A stretch of 64,000 bases of DNA, from the NCBI RefSeq assembly GCF_025147465.1, contig NZ_JALXOZ010000008.1, positions 1 to 64,000 on the forward strand, given 5' to 3'. The notes under the pieces were generated by a model that ran no database searches, was not told the DNA's origin, and saw only the letters and a program-made list of their open reading frames with translations. Shown here piece by piece: positions 20,536-29,551 of the stretch. The stretch comes from Dermabacter sp. p3-SID358. GTDB lineage: Bacteria > Actinomycetota > Actinomycetes > Actinomycetales > Dermabacteraceae. Within the stretch, counting starts at the first letter, position 1, and the number at the start of each line of letters is the position of its first letter. The translations under genes and the position numbers were made by a program.

Positions 20536-20551
20536 GTAATAAAGCTGTAAT
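20536..20551 (+). promoter_or_regulatory. direct repeat GTAAT-n6-GTAAT, possible response-regulator site
   Basis: Two GTAAT pentamers are spaced 11 bp start to start, about 90 bp upstream of the LGFP/NlpC gene (which runs on the minus strand). The spacing resembles the direct repeats bound by OmpR-type regulators such as MtrA, known to control NlpC/P60 genes in actinobacteria. It is a weak match and unsupported by other sites. Confidence 0.22.
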
Positions 20552-20581
20552 GAAACAGTTGCTCAGAAGTGACTCGGGCTA

Positions 20582-21118
20582 CTATCTGGCACCGTAGAGC
20601 AGCCAGGTTGTACGCGTCGAGGCGACCCACCGCATCGCCGCGACGGCGAGGATCGACACGATGCTGAGGAGGATCGCGGGCGTAAAGTTCGCGAGCGGTT
20701 TGGCCTCGGCCGCTGCAGCGTTGGCGTCGGGTTGCAAAGCGAAGGTGAGTGCGATGGTGATTCCGACGGTTGCCACGCCGAGAACGATGCCCACGATCAT
20801 GAACGCGCGGGCGAATGTGCGAAGCCACGCCTCTCCGTCGGCGGGGTACCCCACTCCCGAGCGGTGCTTCTTCGCTGCAAGGCCAGCGATGCAACCGGCG
20901 GCGATCACACCGATGACCCACGCGATGAAGAGGCCGAGCGAAAGCCACCACGTGATCTGCGAGGTCGCGAGGCCCGCGAGCACGCCGGCGAGGGCGCCGA
21001 ACAGGCCGAGACGTGCGAGGAAGGCTGCGCCTTGGGCTTCGGTGTCGAGGTTCGGCGGGAAAGCCGCAAACGCTTCGGCGCCGTAGCCTTGGGCGTTCCA
21101 GTCCTGCGTCTCGCTCAT
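20582..21118 (-). CDS. membrane protein of unknown function at the end of the haem operon
   Basis: 178 aa with four predicted helices: two near residues 37-80, one near 107-128 and one near 145-163. A soluble acidic N terminus of about 30 residues and a cytoplasmic basic loop (AAKKHRSG) are seen. Its ATG is only 4 nt after the hemL stop, so it should be co-transcribed with the haem genes. I recognise no family. A role in haem or tetrapyrrole handling is inferred only from position. Confidence 0.75.
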   Translation of the reverse strand: MSETQDWNAQGYGAEAFAAFPPNLDTEAQGAAFLARLGLFGALAGVLAGLATSQITWWLSLGLFIAWVIGVIAAGCIAGLAAKKHRSGVGYPADGEAWLRTFARAFMIVGIVLGVATVGITIALTFALQPDANAAAAEAKPLANFTPAILLSIVSILAVAAMRWVASTRTTWLLYGAR

Positions 21119-21122
21119 GAAG

Positions 21123-22409
21123 TCATCCCTTCGGTGAAGCCGCGGCTTTTGCCGCGGTGGGCAATGCGGTGACGATGCGTTCCAGGATATCGGGCGTGTG
21201 GGCCTTCGAAACGAAATACGCCTCGAAAGCGCTTGGCGGCAGGTAGATGCCCTGGGAAAGCATCGAATGGAAGAAGCGCGCGAATGCGTCGGTATCCTGC
21301 CCTTTCGCGTCTTCGTAGCAGCGCACCTTTTCCTCGGTGAAGAACACCGAGAAGAGCGTGCCGAAGCGGTTGATCGAGTGGGGGACGCCTTCGGCGCTCA
21401 GTGCCTCGTCGAACGCCGCGGTGAGGGTCGACGTCGCGTCATTCAGCTGCGTGTAGAGCGCGTCGTCGAGCTGGCTCAGAGTTGCGATGCCCGCGGCGGT
21501 CGCGAGGGGGTTACCCGAAAGCGTGCCCGCCTGATACACGGGGCCGAGCGGCGAGAGGCGCTCCATGATGTCGGCGCGTCCGCCGAACGCGCCGACGGGC
21601 ATCCCGCCACCGATGACCTTGCCGAACGTCACGAGATCCGGCGTGACACCATCGAGACCATAGGCGCCCGTCCCGCTCGCGCGGAACCCCGTGAGAACCT
21701 CGTCGACGATGAGGAGCGCGCCAGCAGCATGCGCTTCGGAGAGGAGGAACGCGTTGAAGTCGCCCGGATTGATGACGCCCATGTTGCACGGCGCACCCTC
21801 GGTGATGATCGCGGCAATGTTCTCGCCGTGCTCGGCAAAGGCCTTGCGAACGGCCTCGCGGTCGCCGTAGGGGAGCACGAGTGTTTCGGCGGCCGTCGGA
21901 TCCGTCACTCCCGCTGAGCCGGGAAGTGAAAACGTGGCAACCCCAGAGCCGGCCTCCGCGAGGAGTGAATCGACGTGGCCGTGGTAGCAGCCCGCGAACT
22001 TCACGATGAGATCGCGCCCCGTAAAGCCACGCGCAAGGCGAAGCGCACTCATGGTGGCCTCGGTGCCCGAGTTGACCATGCGGATCTTTTCCACCGCGGG
22101 GATGCGGTTGATGACGAGTTCGGCAAGACGAATCTCACCCTCGTGCGGGGCGCCGAAACTGAGCGAGTGGGTAGCGGCATCGGTGACGGCCTCAACAACA
22201 CGCGGATCGGCGTGGCCGAGGATCATCGGGCCCCACGAACCCACGAGGTCCACGTATTCGGTGCCCTCCGAGTCCGTGAGGAGCGCGCCCTTTCCGCTCA
22301 CGAGGTACGGGGGAGTGCCGCCGACGCTCCCGAAGGCGCGCACGGGCGAGTTCACCCCTCCCGGAATCGAGTGCTGGGCGCGGGCGAAGAGTTCGGCATT
22401 CGTGGCCAT
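21123..22409 (-). CDS. hemL: glutamate-1-semialdehyde 2,1-aminomutase
   Basis: 428 aa from the ATG at 22409, which has a strong AGGAGG 6 nt upstream. It is a PLP enzyme of the class III aminotransferase fold. The Schiff-base lysine is Lys264 in [17 protein letters not shown], and [15 protein letters not shown] forms the phosphate-binding region. It converts glutamate-1-semialdehyde to 5-aminolevulinate in the C5 pathway, using the product of HemA, encoded divergently about 7 kb away. Confidence 0.96.
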   Translation of the reverse strand: MATNAELFARAQHSIPGGVNSPVRAFGSVGGTPPYLVSGKGALLTDSEGTEYVDLVGSWGPMILGHADPRVVEAVTDAATHSLSFGAPHEGEIRLAELVINRIPAVEKIRMVNSGTEATMSALRLARGFTGRDLIVKFAGCYHGHVDSLLAEAGSGVATFSLPGSAGVTDPTAAETLVLPYGDREAVRKAFAEHGENIAAIITEGAPCNMGVINPGDFNAFLLSEAHAAGALLIVDEVLTGFRASGTGAYGLDGVTPDLVTFGKVIGGGMPVGAFGGRADIMERLSPLGPVYQAGTLSGNPLATAAGIATLSQLDDALYTQLNDATSTLTAAFDEALSAEGVPHSINRFGTLFSVFFTEEKVRCYEDAKGQDTDAFARFFHSMLSQGIYLPPSAFEAYFVSKAHTPDILERIVTALPTAAKAAASPKG

Positions 22410-22432
22410 GGAAACCTCCTGAGGCGTGGGGA

Positions 22433-23443
22433 TCAGGCGAATTCGCGAAGGTGGGCGGGCAGATCGGCGAGGAGCTTCGCCGCGTAGGGCGCGTAGTACG
22501 TGAGCACGTGCGCGGCTCCCGCGCGCTTGAACGCGAGGAGCGACTCGAGCACGGCGCGTTCGCGGTCGAGCCAGCCGTTGTGGCACGCGGCCTCGATCAT
22601 CGCGTACTCTCCCGAAACCTGGTAGGTGCCTACGGGCACGGGGCTCGCGGCCGCAACCTCGGCGAGCACGTCGAGGTACGGAAGGCCGGGTTTGACCATG
22701 ATCATGTCGGCGCCCTCGGCGAGGTCGAGCTCGAGCTCGCGCAGCGCCTCGCGGCCATTCGCCGGGTCCTGTTGGTAGGTCTTGCGGTCGCCCGAGAGCG
22801 AGGAATCAACGGCCTCGCGGAACGGGCCATAGAACGCCGAAGCGTACTTCGCGGTGTAGGCGTAGATCGCGATGTCCGTGAAGCCCTCTAAGTCGAGCGC
22901 GTCGCGAATCGCGGCGATTTGGCCGTCCATCATGCCGGAGGGGGCGACGACGTGCGCCCCCGCGCGGGCCTGGGCGAGCGCCATCTCGCGATAGATCTCG
23001 AGCGTTGCATCGTTGTCCACACCGCCGCGCTCGTCGAGAACGCCGCAGTGACCGTGGTCCGTGAACTCATCGAGGCACAGATCCGCCATGACGAGGAGAG
23101 CATCGCCAACCTCTTCGCGTAAGCGCGCGATAGCAACGTTGAGGATGCCGTTCGGGTCGGTTGCTCCGGATCCGACGGCATCTTTCTTTTCGGGGACGCC
23201 AAACAGCATGATGCCGCCGAGCCCGAGTTCGGCCGCTTCGCGAGCGGCCTCGACGAGCGAGTCGAGCGAATGCTGCATCACGCCGGGCATCGAGGTGATC
23301 TCTCGCGGTTCGCTCGTGCCCTCACGCACGAAGGCGGGGAGGATGAAGTCAGCGCTGCGGAGGGTCACCTCGCGGTTGAGGCGGCGCATCATGTCGCTCG
23401 AGCGGAGTCGGCGTGGGCGGTGGAGGGGAGCGTTGATGCTCAT
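22433..23443 (-). CDS. hemB: porphobilinogen synthase (5-aminolevulinate dehydratase)
   Basis: 336 aa. Schiff-base lysines sit in [14 protein letters not shown] and [10 protein letters not shown]. The metal site reads [14 protein letters not shown]: Asp replaces a Cys of the zinc type (LCEYTxHGHC), which suggests the magnesium-dependent class. It condenses two 5-aminolevulinate molecules to porphobilinogen. The gene lies between hemD and hemL with short gaps, all on the minus strand. Confidence 0.95.
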   Translation of the reverse strand: MSINAPLHRPRRLRSSDMMRRLNREVTLRSADFILPAFVREGTSEPREITSMPGVMQHSLDSLVEAAREAAELGLGGIMLFGVPEKKDAVGSGATDPNGILNVAIARLREEVGDALLVMADLCLDEFTDHGHCGVLDERGGVDNDATLEIYREMALAQARAGAHVVAPSGMMDGQIAAIRDALDLEGFTDIAIYAYTAKYASAFYGPFREAVDSSLSGDRKTYQQDPANGREALRELELDLAEGADMIMVKPGLPYLDVLAEVAAASPVPVGTYQVSGEYAMIEAACHNGWLDRERAVLESLLAFKRAGAAHVLTYYAPYAAKLLADLPAHLREFA

Positions 23444-23446
23444 GGC

Positions 23447-24199
23447 TCAGCTTTCCTTTCCAAGGACCTCGGCAACGGCTTCGGCGAGCGCACGGTCGCT
23501 CGGGTCCTTCGCGACCGCGGCAACTGGGAGATTGACGCTGATCGCGGCTTCCTCGCTCGGCTTGCCGATGACGACGAGTTTCGTGCTCTCGTGGATCGCG
23601 AGTCTCGAGAGTGCGCGTACGATCATGGGGCTCGTCGCGACGACGGCGCTGAAGCCGCCCGCGGCGAGGTTATCGACGACCTCACTCGGCTGCGGGATCG
23701 TCTTTGGTCGGTACGCGGTCTCGCGCTGGACCTCGTAGCCGGCCATGCGCAGGGCGAGCTCGAGCTGCGGCGCGGCAGCAGAGCTCACGGGGTAGAAGAT
23801 GCGCTGGGCGAGCCCGTCTCCTCCCTGCTGATTCACGGGAAAGACGTCGATGAGTGAGGCAGCGCTTCCCTGGGCGATCGTCTCGACCTCGAGGCCAGCC
23901 TCGCGAGCGGCCGCCGCCGTTGCTTCGCCGACCGCGGCTGCTTTGAATTCCTGGACCGCGGGAAGCTCCGACCATTCGGGCAGCGCTCGAAGTGCTTTGA
24001 CGGTCGTGGCAGAGGTGAGGAGCAGCCAATCGAACTCCCCGTGCGCGAGGTCGCTCATCGCGTCGCGCAGGTCCGCGTCGGTTTCGAACGTGAACTCCGT
24101 GAACGGTGAGTGGACGGCCTCGAAGCCGCGGGCTTCAAGCTCCGCGACGAGGCCGCTTCCGCGGCCGGCGGGGCGCGTCACGAGAACGGGTGCTGTCAT
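23447..24199 (-). CDS. hemD: uroporphyrinogen-III synthase
   Basis: 250 aa from the ATG at 24199, which overlaps the hemC stop (ATGA) and has GAGGAG about 8 nt upstream. HemD is poorly conserved, but the opening VLVTRPAGRG, the two-lobe length and the T/S-rich LLLTSATTV and VVATSPMIV segments fit. Placement between hemC and hemB supports the call. The enzyme closes and inverts ring D of hydroxymethylbilane. Confidence 0.9.
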   Translation of the reverse strand: MTAPVLVTRPAGRGSGLVAELEARGFEAVHSPFTEFTFETDADLRDAMSDLAHGEFDWLLLTSATTVKALRALPEWSELPAVQEFKAAAVGEATAAAAREAGLEVETIAQGSAASLIDVFPVNQQGGDGLAQRIFYPVSSAAAPQLELALRMAGYEVQRETAYRPKTIPQPSEVVDNLAAGGFSAVVATSPMIVRALSRLAIHESTKLVVIGKPSEEAAISVNLPVAAVAKDPSDRALAEAVAEVLGKES

Positions 24200-25140
24200 G
24201 CTAACCACTCCTCAGCAAGTAGATCGCGGGCACCGGAAGCGAGCATGTCCTCCGCGAGTGCCCTGCCCGCGGCCTCGGCAGAGGCGACCGTCACCGTTTC
24301 CTCGGTGCGGATTTCGCGAACAATCGTGGTGTCTCGACCGTATACCCCGGCCTTGAGAATGAGTCGATTATCGGCACTGACCTCGCCAAATGCTGCGACT
24401 GGCGCCGAGCATCCCGCCTCGAGTGCACGGAGAAGCGCGCGTTCGGCCGTCACCGCGAAGCGGGTCGGTGCGTGATCAAGCGCGGACAGTGTCCGCGAGA
24501 GGTCGCTTTCCGGATCGAGATTCTCGCGGACCTCGACAGCGAGAGCGCCCTGGGCAGGCGCGGGAAGGAACTGCCACGGATCGAAACTCTCGGCGATGCG
24601 TGCCTCGAATCCGAGCCGGAGGAGCCCGGCGGCGGCGAGAACAACCGCATCAAGCTCCCCGCTCTCGGCGTAGGCCATGCGCGTCTCGATATTGCCGCGG
24701 ATCGGGACCACCTCGAGGTCCGGCCGTGCAAGGAGCACCTGTGCCGCACGCCTCGGGCTGCCGGTCCCCACGCGGCCACCGCGTGGAATCGACGCGAGGT
24801 CGCTCACGCCCTCGCGGGTCACGAGCGCATCGGCTGGATTCTCGCGCACGGGGATCGCCGCGAGGCGAATGCCGTCTGCGGGAAGCGTGGGCAGATCCTT
24901 GAGCGAGTGGACGACCACGTCGACCTCACCGGCGAGGAGCGCCTCGCGCACCGCGGACACGAATACGCCCGTGCCGCCGATCCGCGTGAGCGAGCTCGTG
25001 CGGTCACGATCTCCGTGTGTGGACACGTTGACGAGCTGGAAACCGTCGGAATCGCCCTCGCCGCCCGGGACGAGCTGGCGGGCCACCCATGCGGACTGCG
25101 TGCGCGCGAGCGTCGAGGCGCGTGTGCCGAGCCGCATCAT
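24196..25140 (-). CDS. hemC: hydroxymethylbilane synthase (porphobilinogen deaminase)
   Basis: 314 aa from the ATG at 25140, overlapping the cpfC stop (ATGA). The protein opens MRLGTRASTLARTQ. The dipyrromethane cofactor cysteine is in LEAGCSAPVAAFGE, and VVHSLKDLPT is the catalytic loop with its Asp. It polymerises four porphobilinogens into the linear tetrapyrrole used by HemD, whose gene follows with overlap. Confidence 0.96.
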   Translation of the reverse strand: MMRLGTRASTLARTQSAWVARQLVPGGEGDSDGFQLVNVSTHGDRDRTSSLTRIGGTGVFVSAVREALLAGEVDVVVHSLKDLPTLPADGIRLAAIPVRENPADALVTREGVSDLASIPRGGRVGTGSPRRAAQVLLARPDLEVVPIRGNIETRMAYAESGELDAVVLAAAGLLRLGFEARIAESFDPWQFLPAPAQGALAVEVRENLDPESDLSRTLSALDHAPTRFAVTAERALLRALEAGCSAPVAAFGEVSADNRLILKAGVYGRDTTIVREIRTEETVTVASAEAAGRALAEDMLASGARDLLAEEWLA

Positions 25141-26237
25141 GCGAACGTACCCTCCGGGGTGCGCACGAGGCAGCACTCGAGGCCGCACGCACCCGCGGCG
25201 CCTTCGTTCTCGAGCGCGCCCGGAACATCGATCACGGCGCGGCGCTCGAAACCGGGTGTCACGGCCTCCTCAACGAGGTCGGCGAGCGCACCGATGAACC
25301 GGTCGTCGCTTCCGGACGTGGCTACGCGGATGAAGGCGAGTCCCTTCTTTTCGGCGGATTCCTTCGCCTCCGTGTCGAGATCCCATACGACCTCGACGTG
25401 GTCGGTCACGAAGCCGATCGGCACGACGATCACGGCACTGCGGTCTTCGAGCTCGTCGATCACGTCGTTGATGTCGGGTTCGAGCCACGGCACGTGCGGC
25501 GCACCCGAGCGGGATTGGTACACGAGCTGGGCATTCTCCGGTGTGTTCTCGGCTCCGAGTTCCTCGCGCACGCGGTTCATCACGTACTCGATCGCTGCCT
25601 CGTGCTGGGCGACGTACCAGCCGCCCGAGCCCTTCTCCCACGTGCTCTTCGGGCCCGACACATCCGCCATCGACGTGGGGATCGAGTGCGTCGAGAAGAG
25701 GATCTCGATCGCGCTCGGATCGTGACCGCCTTCGCGGTGCTCCCTGATCGCGGCACTCACGGCATCGACCACGGGCTCGAGGAAGCCGGGGTGGTTGTAG
25801 TACACGCGTGCCTTGTCGATCTCGACCGTGCCCTCGAGGCCCGTTTCGGAAAGGGCCTTGCGGAAATCCTCGTGGTACTGGTGGCAGCTCGAGTAGCTCG
25901 AGTACGCGCTTGTCACGAGGCCCACGACCTTCGTGTGGCCGTCCTCGTGCATCTGGCGCACGGTATCGGCAACGTACGGCTCCCAGTTGCGGTTGCCCCA
26001 GTACACGGGAATGTCGAGCTCGCGACGCTTCAGCTCGGCCTCGAGCCGTGCGATGAGGTCGCGGTTTTGCTCGTTGATGGGGCTCTTGCCCCCGAGCGCG
26101 CGGTAGTGAGTGGCGACCTCCTCGAGGCGCTCATCGGGGATCCCGCGGCCGCGTGTGACGTTGCGCAGGAAAGGGATCACGTCCTCTTGTTTCTCGGGAC
26201 CGCCAAACGAAGAGAACAGGATGGCCGTGTGGGTCAC
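25137..26237 (-). CDS. cpfC: coproporphyrin III ferrochelatase
   Basis: 366 aa. The GTG at 26237 overlaps the chdC stop (GTGA), which fixes the start; an upstream extension is not needed. The catalytic His is in FSTHSIPTSM and SYSSYSSCHQYH is the usual Ser/Tyr-rich segment. A Cys in SCHQYH plus C-terminal CGLECC may ligate a [2Fe-2S] cluster, as known for M. tuberculosis ferrochelatase. With chdC next to it and HemY-type CgoX, the substrate is expected to be coproporphyrin III. Confidence 0.94.
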   Translation of the reverse strand: MTHTAILFSSFGGPEKQEDVIPFLRNVTRGRGIPDERLEEVATHYRALGGKSPINEQNRDLIARLEAELKRRELDIPVYWGNRNWEPYVADTVRQMHEDGHTKVVGLVTSAYSSYSSCHQYHEDFRKALSETGLEGTVEIDKARVYYNHPGFLEPVVDAVSAAIREHREGGHDPSAIEILFSTHSIPTSMADVSGPKSTWEKGSGGWYVAQHEAAIEYVMNRVREELGAENTPENAQLVYQSRSGAPHVPWLEPDINDVIDELEDRSAVIVVPIGFVTDHVEVVWDLDTEAKESAEKKGLAFIRVATSGSDDRFIGALADLVEEAVTPGFERRAVIDVPGALENEGAAGACGLECCLVRTPEGTFA

Positions 26238-26929
26238 AGGAGCACCTCCACGACCTCGTTGAGCTCGCCGATGCGGTGGCCCGTGTGGAAGGGAAGCTCC
26301 TCGCGCACGTGCAGGCGCGCCTTCGTGTACCGGAGGTGGCGCATCATGTCCACGAGCTCGGGAAGGGTGTCGGCTTCGAAGCTCAAGAGCCACTCGTAGT
26401 CGCCGAGGGCGAAAGCGGCAGTCGTGTTGCCCCACACATTCGGGTATTCGCGCCCGTAGATACCGTGCTCTTTCATCATCTCTCGGCGCTCGGCTTCGTC
26501 GAGAAGGTACCAGTCGTAGCTGCGCACGAACGGGTACACGGTGATCCAGTCCTTGCGCTCTTTATCGGCCTCCATGAAGGCAGGCTTGTGGCTGCGGGAG
26601 AACTCGTGGCCGCGGTACACGCCCATGGCCTGCCACTCTTTTTCCAGGTAGGTTCCGGCAATCGAGTTTTCGAAGAGACGCAGGGCCTCCTGGAGTGCCT
26701 CGGGGCGCTCGCACGCGAGCCACACCATGAAGTCGGCCTCGGCGCGGAAGCCGGAAACATCGTAGAAGCCGAGTACCTCGACATCCGCCCCCGCGAGGGA
26801 GGCGACAGTGCGCTCGAGATCCTCAAGCACCTGCTCGGGCGTGACGATGCCTTCGTCGTTCAGACCGCCGATTTTGCGGTACACGGAATAGGCGGTGAAA
26901 CGGATTTCTTCCTTGACTTCCTCGCTCAT
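26234..26929 (-). CDS. chdC: coproheme decarboxylase (HemQ)
   Basis: 231 aa, with an AAGGA site before the ATG at 26929. It belongs to the chlorite dismutase-like family; the catalytic Tyr is in VYPFVRSYDWYLL and a candidate proximal His in MMKEHG or nearby. HemQ removes two propionate carboxylates from coproheme using peroxide, yielding haem b. It is the diagnostic enzyme of the coproporphyrin-dependent pathway of Gram-positive bacteria. Confidence 0.94.
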   Translation of the reverse strand: MSEEVKEEIRFTAYSVYRKIGGLNDEGIVTPEQVLEDLERTVASLAGADVEVLGFYDVSGFRAEADFMVWLACERPEALQEALRLFENSIAGTYLEKEWQAMGVYRGHEFSRSHKPAFMEADKERKDWITVYPFVRSYDWYLLDEAERREMMKEHGIYGREYPNVWGNTTAAFALGDYEWLLSFEADTLPELVDMMRHLRYTKARLHVREELPFHTGHRIGELNEVVEVLL

Positions 26930-26962
26930 GGGAGGGTCCTTTCTTTCGTGGTTCTGCGTGAT

Positions 26963-28402
26963 TTAGCGCGAGGCAATCTCGCGCGTGAAGCGGGTGATGG
27001 CTTCGAGCCCGTTGCCTGCGCGCCAGGCGCCCGTGAGCTCGAGGTGGGGGAGGGCAGCGTCGGCCCCCCGGGTCTGTGTTTCGAGAGCCTCCGCGAGGGC
27101 CTCGAGGGCGGCCGTGTGGCCGGGACCGGATTGGCGCATGGTGCCGGTCCAGTCGGTGAGGGCCCAGTCAGCAACGGAGAGGTCCGACGCCTGCAGGCCA
27201 AAAATCGCGGCCGCATCGTGGATCGCGAGCTCGGGGAACCGTTCGGTATCGGGCAGGGAGCCGTCGGCATCTGGGTTGTAGGAGAGCCGCACGACGTTCC
27301 GCCCTGGTTTCGAGGCCTCCGCAGCACGGTGGATGTGTTCCCATTTCGCGCTCGCGTGGGTCATGGCCTTCGCGCGGATCGCGGTCGAGGCGGGGTCAAC
27401 GAGCACGCCGTTGCCGCGCGGCTTCGCGTTCAGCTCCGGGTTGTCGAGCACGAGGGTCGCGAGCCGCACGGGCGTTGCGGGAGCGACGGGAATGAGGTCC
27501 GCAATGGCGGGGGCCGAGGCGCTCAAAAGGTGCCGAGCAACCTCGGGGCCGGTCGCGATTACGAGGCTGCGCGCCTTGAACTCGCGCGTGACGGCCGTCG
27601 CTTGCGTTGCAGCAGTGACGATCCACGCGCGCTCCTCGCTCGAGGCACGCAGCCCGGTGACGGGCGTGTGGGTGAAGATATGCCCGCCGTGCGCTTCGAT
27701 ATCACGCGCGAGAGCTTTGGGTAGCTCCGCCATCGACGGTTCGAGCGAATGGACGGCGGAGCCCGAGCTTGAGCGCACCCCGCGTTGGTCGAGGATTTCG
27801 TCGATGGCCTTGTGGGCGTTTCCGAGTTCTTGCACGCGCCTCGCGAGGCGGGGCATGACGGCGCGAAGCTCGAGCTTCTCCGGATCAGCCGAGTGCACGC
27901 CCCGAATGATCGGGGTGACGAGCCTCTCCAGCACGGCTTTTCCGTAGCGCGCCCGCACGAACTCGGCGACGGTGACGTCATCGCCCGTGGCGCGCTTCGC
28001 CGGGACGAGGCGTTCGCGCCAGGCGCGCAGCGCTCCCCAGAACCCGAGTGCCTCGCGCACATCCTTCGCGAGGGGCTTCGCGGGCATGCCGAACACGGCG
28101 TTGCGCGGCGAGGCGTACGCGCGATCGTCGCCCACGATGAAGCTCGAGCCGGTCGCGGGTGCGACCACGCGATCCCCGAGGCCGAGATCGTTGACGAGAC
28201 CGAGCATGGCGCCGCGACCGATCGCGAACGCTTCCGCCCCGGTGTTGGTTTCGATTCCTTCGAGAGTGTGCGACCAGACCGCTCCCCCCACGTTGTCTTT
28301 CGCTTCGACAACGAGTACCTGCTCGCCCTTGAGGGCGCGCTCGCGGGCGTAGATCAGACCGGATACCCCTCCGCCGATCACGACGGTGTCAATCGTGCGC
28401 AT
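26963..28402 (-). CDS. cgoX: coproporphyrinogen III oxidase (HemY-type flavoprotein)
   Basis: 479 aa. The FAD-binding dinucleotide fold is seen at the N terminus (VVIGGGVSGLIYARERAL, then VVEA). The remainder shows the mixed fold of protoporphyrinogen oxidase-like proteins, with GAEAFAIGRG near residue 58. It oxidises coproporphyrinogen III to coproporphyrin III. It has GGAG 8 nt before the ATG, follows hemE by 11 nt, and precedes chdC. Confidence 0.93.
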   Translation of the reverse strand: MRTIDTVVIGGGVSGLIYARERALKGEQVLVVEAKDNVGGAVWSHTLEGIETNTGAEAFAIGRGAMLGLVNDLGLGDRVVAPATGSSFIVGDDRAYASPRNAVFGMPAKPLAKDVREALGFWGALRAWRERLVPAKRATGDDVTVAEFVRARYGKAVLERLVTPIIRGVHSADPEKLELRAVMPRLARRVQELGNAHKAIDEILDQRGVRSSSGSAVHSLEPSMAELPKALARDIEAHGGHIFTHTPVTGLRASSEERAWIVTAATQATAVTREFKARSLVIATGPEVARHLLSASAPAIADLIPVAPATPVRLATLVLDNPELNAKPRGNGVLVDPASTAIRAKAMTHASAKWEHIHRAAEASKPGRNVVRLSYNPDADGSLPDTERFPELAIHDAAAIFGLQASDLSVADWALTDWTGTMRQSGPGHTAALEALAEALETQTRGADAALPHLELTGAWRAGNGLEAITRFTREIASR

Positions 28403-28413
28403 GACGAGTGCTC

Positions 28414-29493
28414 CTACTGTTCGTGGATGAACGCCACGAGATCGGTGAGGACCTGCGGGTCCGTGTCCGGTGGAACCCCGTGGCCGAGGTTGACGACGTG
28501 CCCGACTGCCGCGCGGCCCTCACGCACGATGCGCGCGGCCTCGGCGAAACGGGCTTCTTCCGAGGAGAAAAGGAGGGCGGGGTCGAGGTTGCCCTGAACG
28601 GCAGTGCCGGCGGGCAGGGCTTCAACCGCGGTGGGGATGGGGGTGCGGTGATCGAGTCCGACGGTTGTTGCGCCCGCCTCGTGGATGGCGCTGAGCATGT
28701 GGCCCGTGCCCACGCCGAAGTGGATGCGGGGAACATCGAGGTCACGCACGTGGTCGAGCGCGGCTCGCGAGAACGGAAGGACGTGCGCGCGGTAGGTCGC
28801 TTCGGCGAGGGAACCCGCCCACGAGTCGAAGAGCTGCACGGCGCTCGCACCCGCCTCAACCTGGGCGCGAAGGAACTCACCGGAGATATCGGCGACCCAC
28901 TGTGCGAGGCGTGCCCACAGTTCAGGCTCGGCGGTCATGAGGGCGCGCGCGCGGAGGTGATCGCGGCTCGGGCGGCCCTCGACCATGTAGCTCGCGACCG
29001 TGAAGGGGGCTCCGCAAAAACCGATGAGGGGCGTCGCGCCGAGCTCGCGGGTCGTGAGGCGCACGGCCTCGCGGATGGGCTCGAGGGCGGCGCGGTACAC
29101 GTCATCGACCGGGGGGAGTGCGTCGATGTCGGCTTTCGAACGGATCGGGTGGGCGAGCACGGGGCCGATGCCGGGCTCGATGCTCACGTCAATTCCCGCG
29201 ATTTTGAGCGGCACCATGATGTCGGAGAAGAAGATGCCTGCATCGACCTTGTGCCTTCGCACGGGCTGGAGAGTAATTTCCGTGACGAGCTCGGGCAGGA
29301 GGCAGCTTTCGAGCATGCTCGTGCCTTCGCGTACCTCTCGATATTCGGGAAGCGAGCGCCCGGCCTGGCGCATGAACCACACGCTCGGCGACTCGGAAGC
29401 GACCTCCGCACCACGGCCTGCGAGCCGCTTCACGAGGGCGCTCTCGCGCGCGGGAAGGGAGACTGGTGGCAGTTCAGAATGTGGCGTGGTCAT
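28414..29493 (-). CDS. hemE: uroporphyrinogen decarboxylase
   Basis: 359 aa from the ATG at 29493. The signature WFMRQAGRSLPEYRE is near residue 36 and GFCGAPFTVASYMVEG is the second conserved block. It decarboxylates uroporphyrinogen III to coproporphyrinogen III. It is the first gene of the minus-strand haem operon and is divergent from hemA with only 58 bp between start codons. Confidence 0.96.
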   Translation of the reverse strand: MTTPHSELPPVSLPARESALVKRLAGRGAEVASESPSVWFMRQAGRSLPEYREVREGTSMLESCLLPELVTEITLQPVRRHKVDAGIFFSDIMVPLKIAGIDVSIEPGIGPVLAHPIRSKADIDALPPVDDVYRAALEPIREAVRLTTRELGATPLIGFCGAPFTVASYMVEGRPSRDHLRARALMTAEPELWARLAQWVADISGEFLRAQVEAGASAVQLFDSWAGSLAEATYRAHVLPFSRAALDHVRDLDVPRIHFGVGTGHMLSAIHEAGATTVGLDHRTPIPTAVEALPAGTAVQGNLDPALLFSSEEARFAEAARIVREGRAAVGHVVNLGHGVPPDTDPQVLTDLVAFIHEQ

Positions 29494-29539
29494 CGCCTCT
29501 ATTGTGCCCGATCTCGATGAGAAAGAAGTCCCCGCGCCG

Positions 29540-29545
29540 TAGGCT
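29540..29545 (+). promoter_or_regulatory. candidate -10 element for leaderless hemA mRNA
   Basis: TAGGCT occupies -12 to -7 relative to the hemA ATG and no ribosome-binding site lies between, which is the geometry of a leaderless transcript. On the other strand CACAAT lies about 9 nt before the hemE ATG and may be its -10. Both promoters must fit in 58 bp. Confidence 0.4.
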
Positions 29546-29551
29546 TGCTGC

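Noticed and set aside
24472..26399. Plus-strand open frames opposite hemC and cpfC
   Set aside because: They are antisense to clear haem enzymes with intact catalytic motifs and show no family features.
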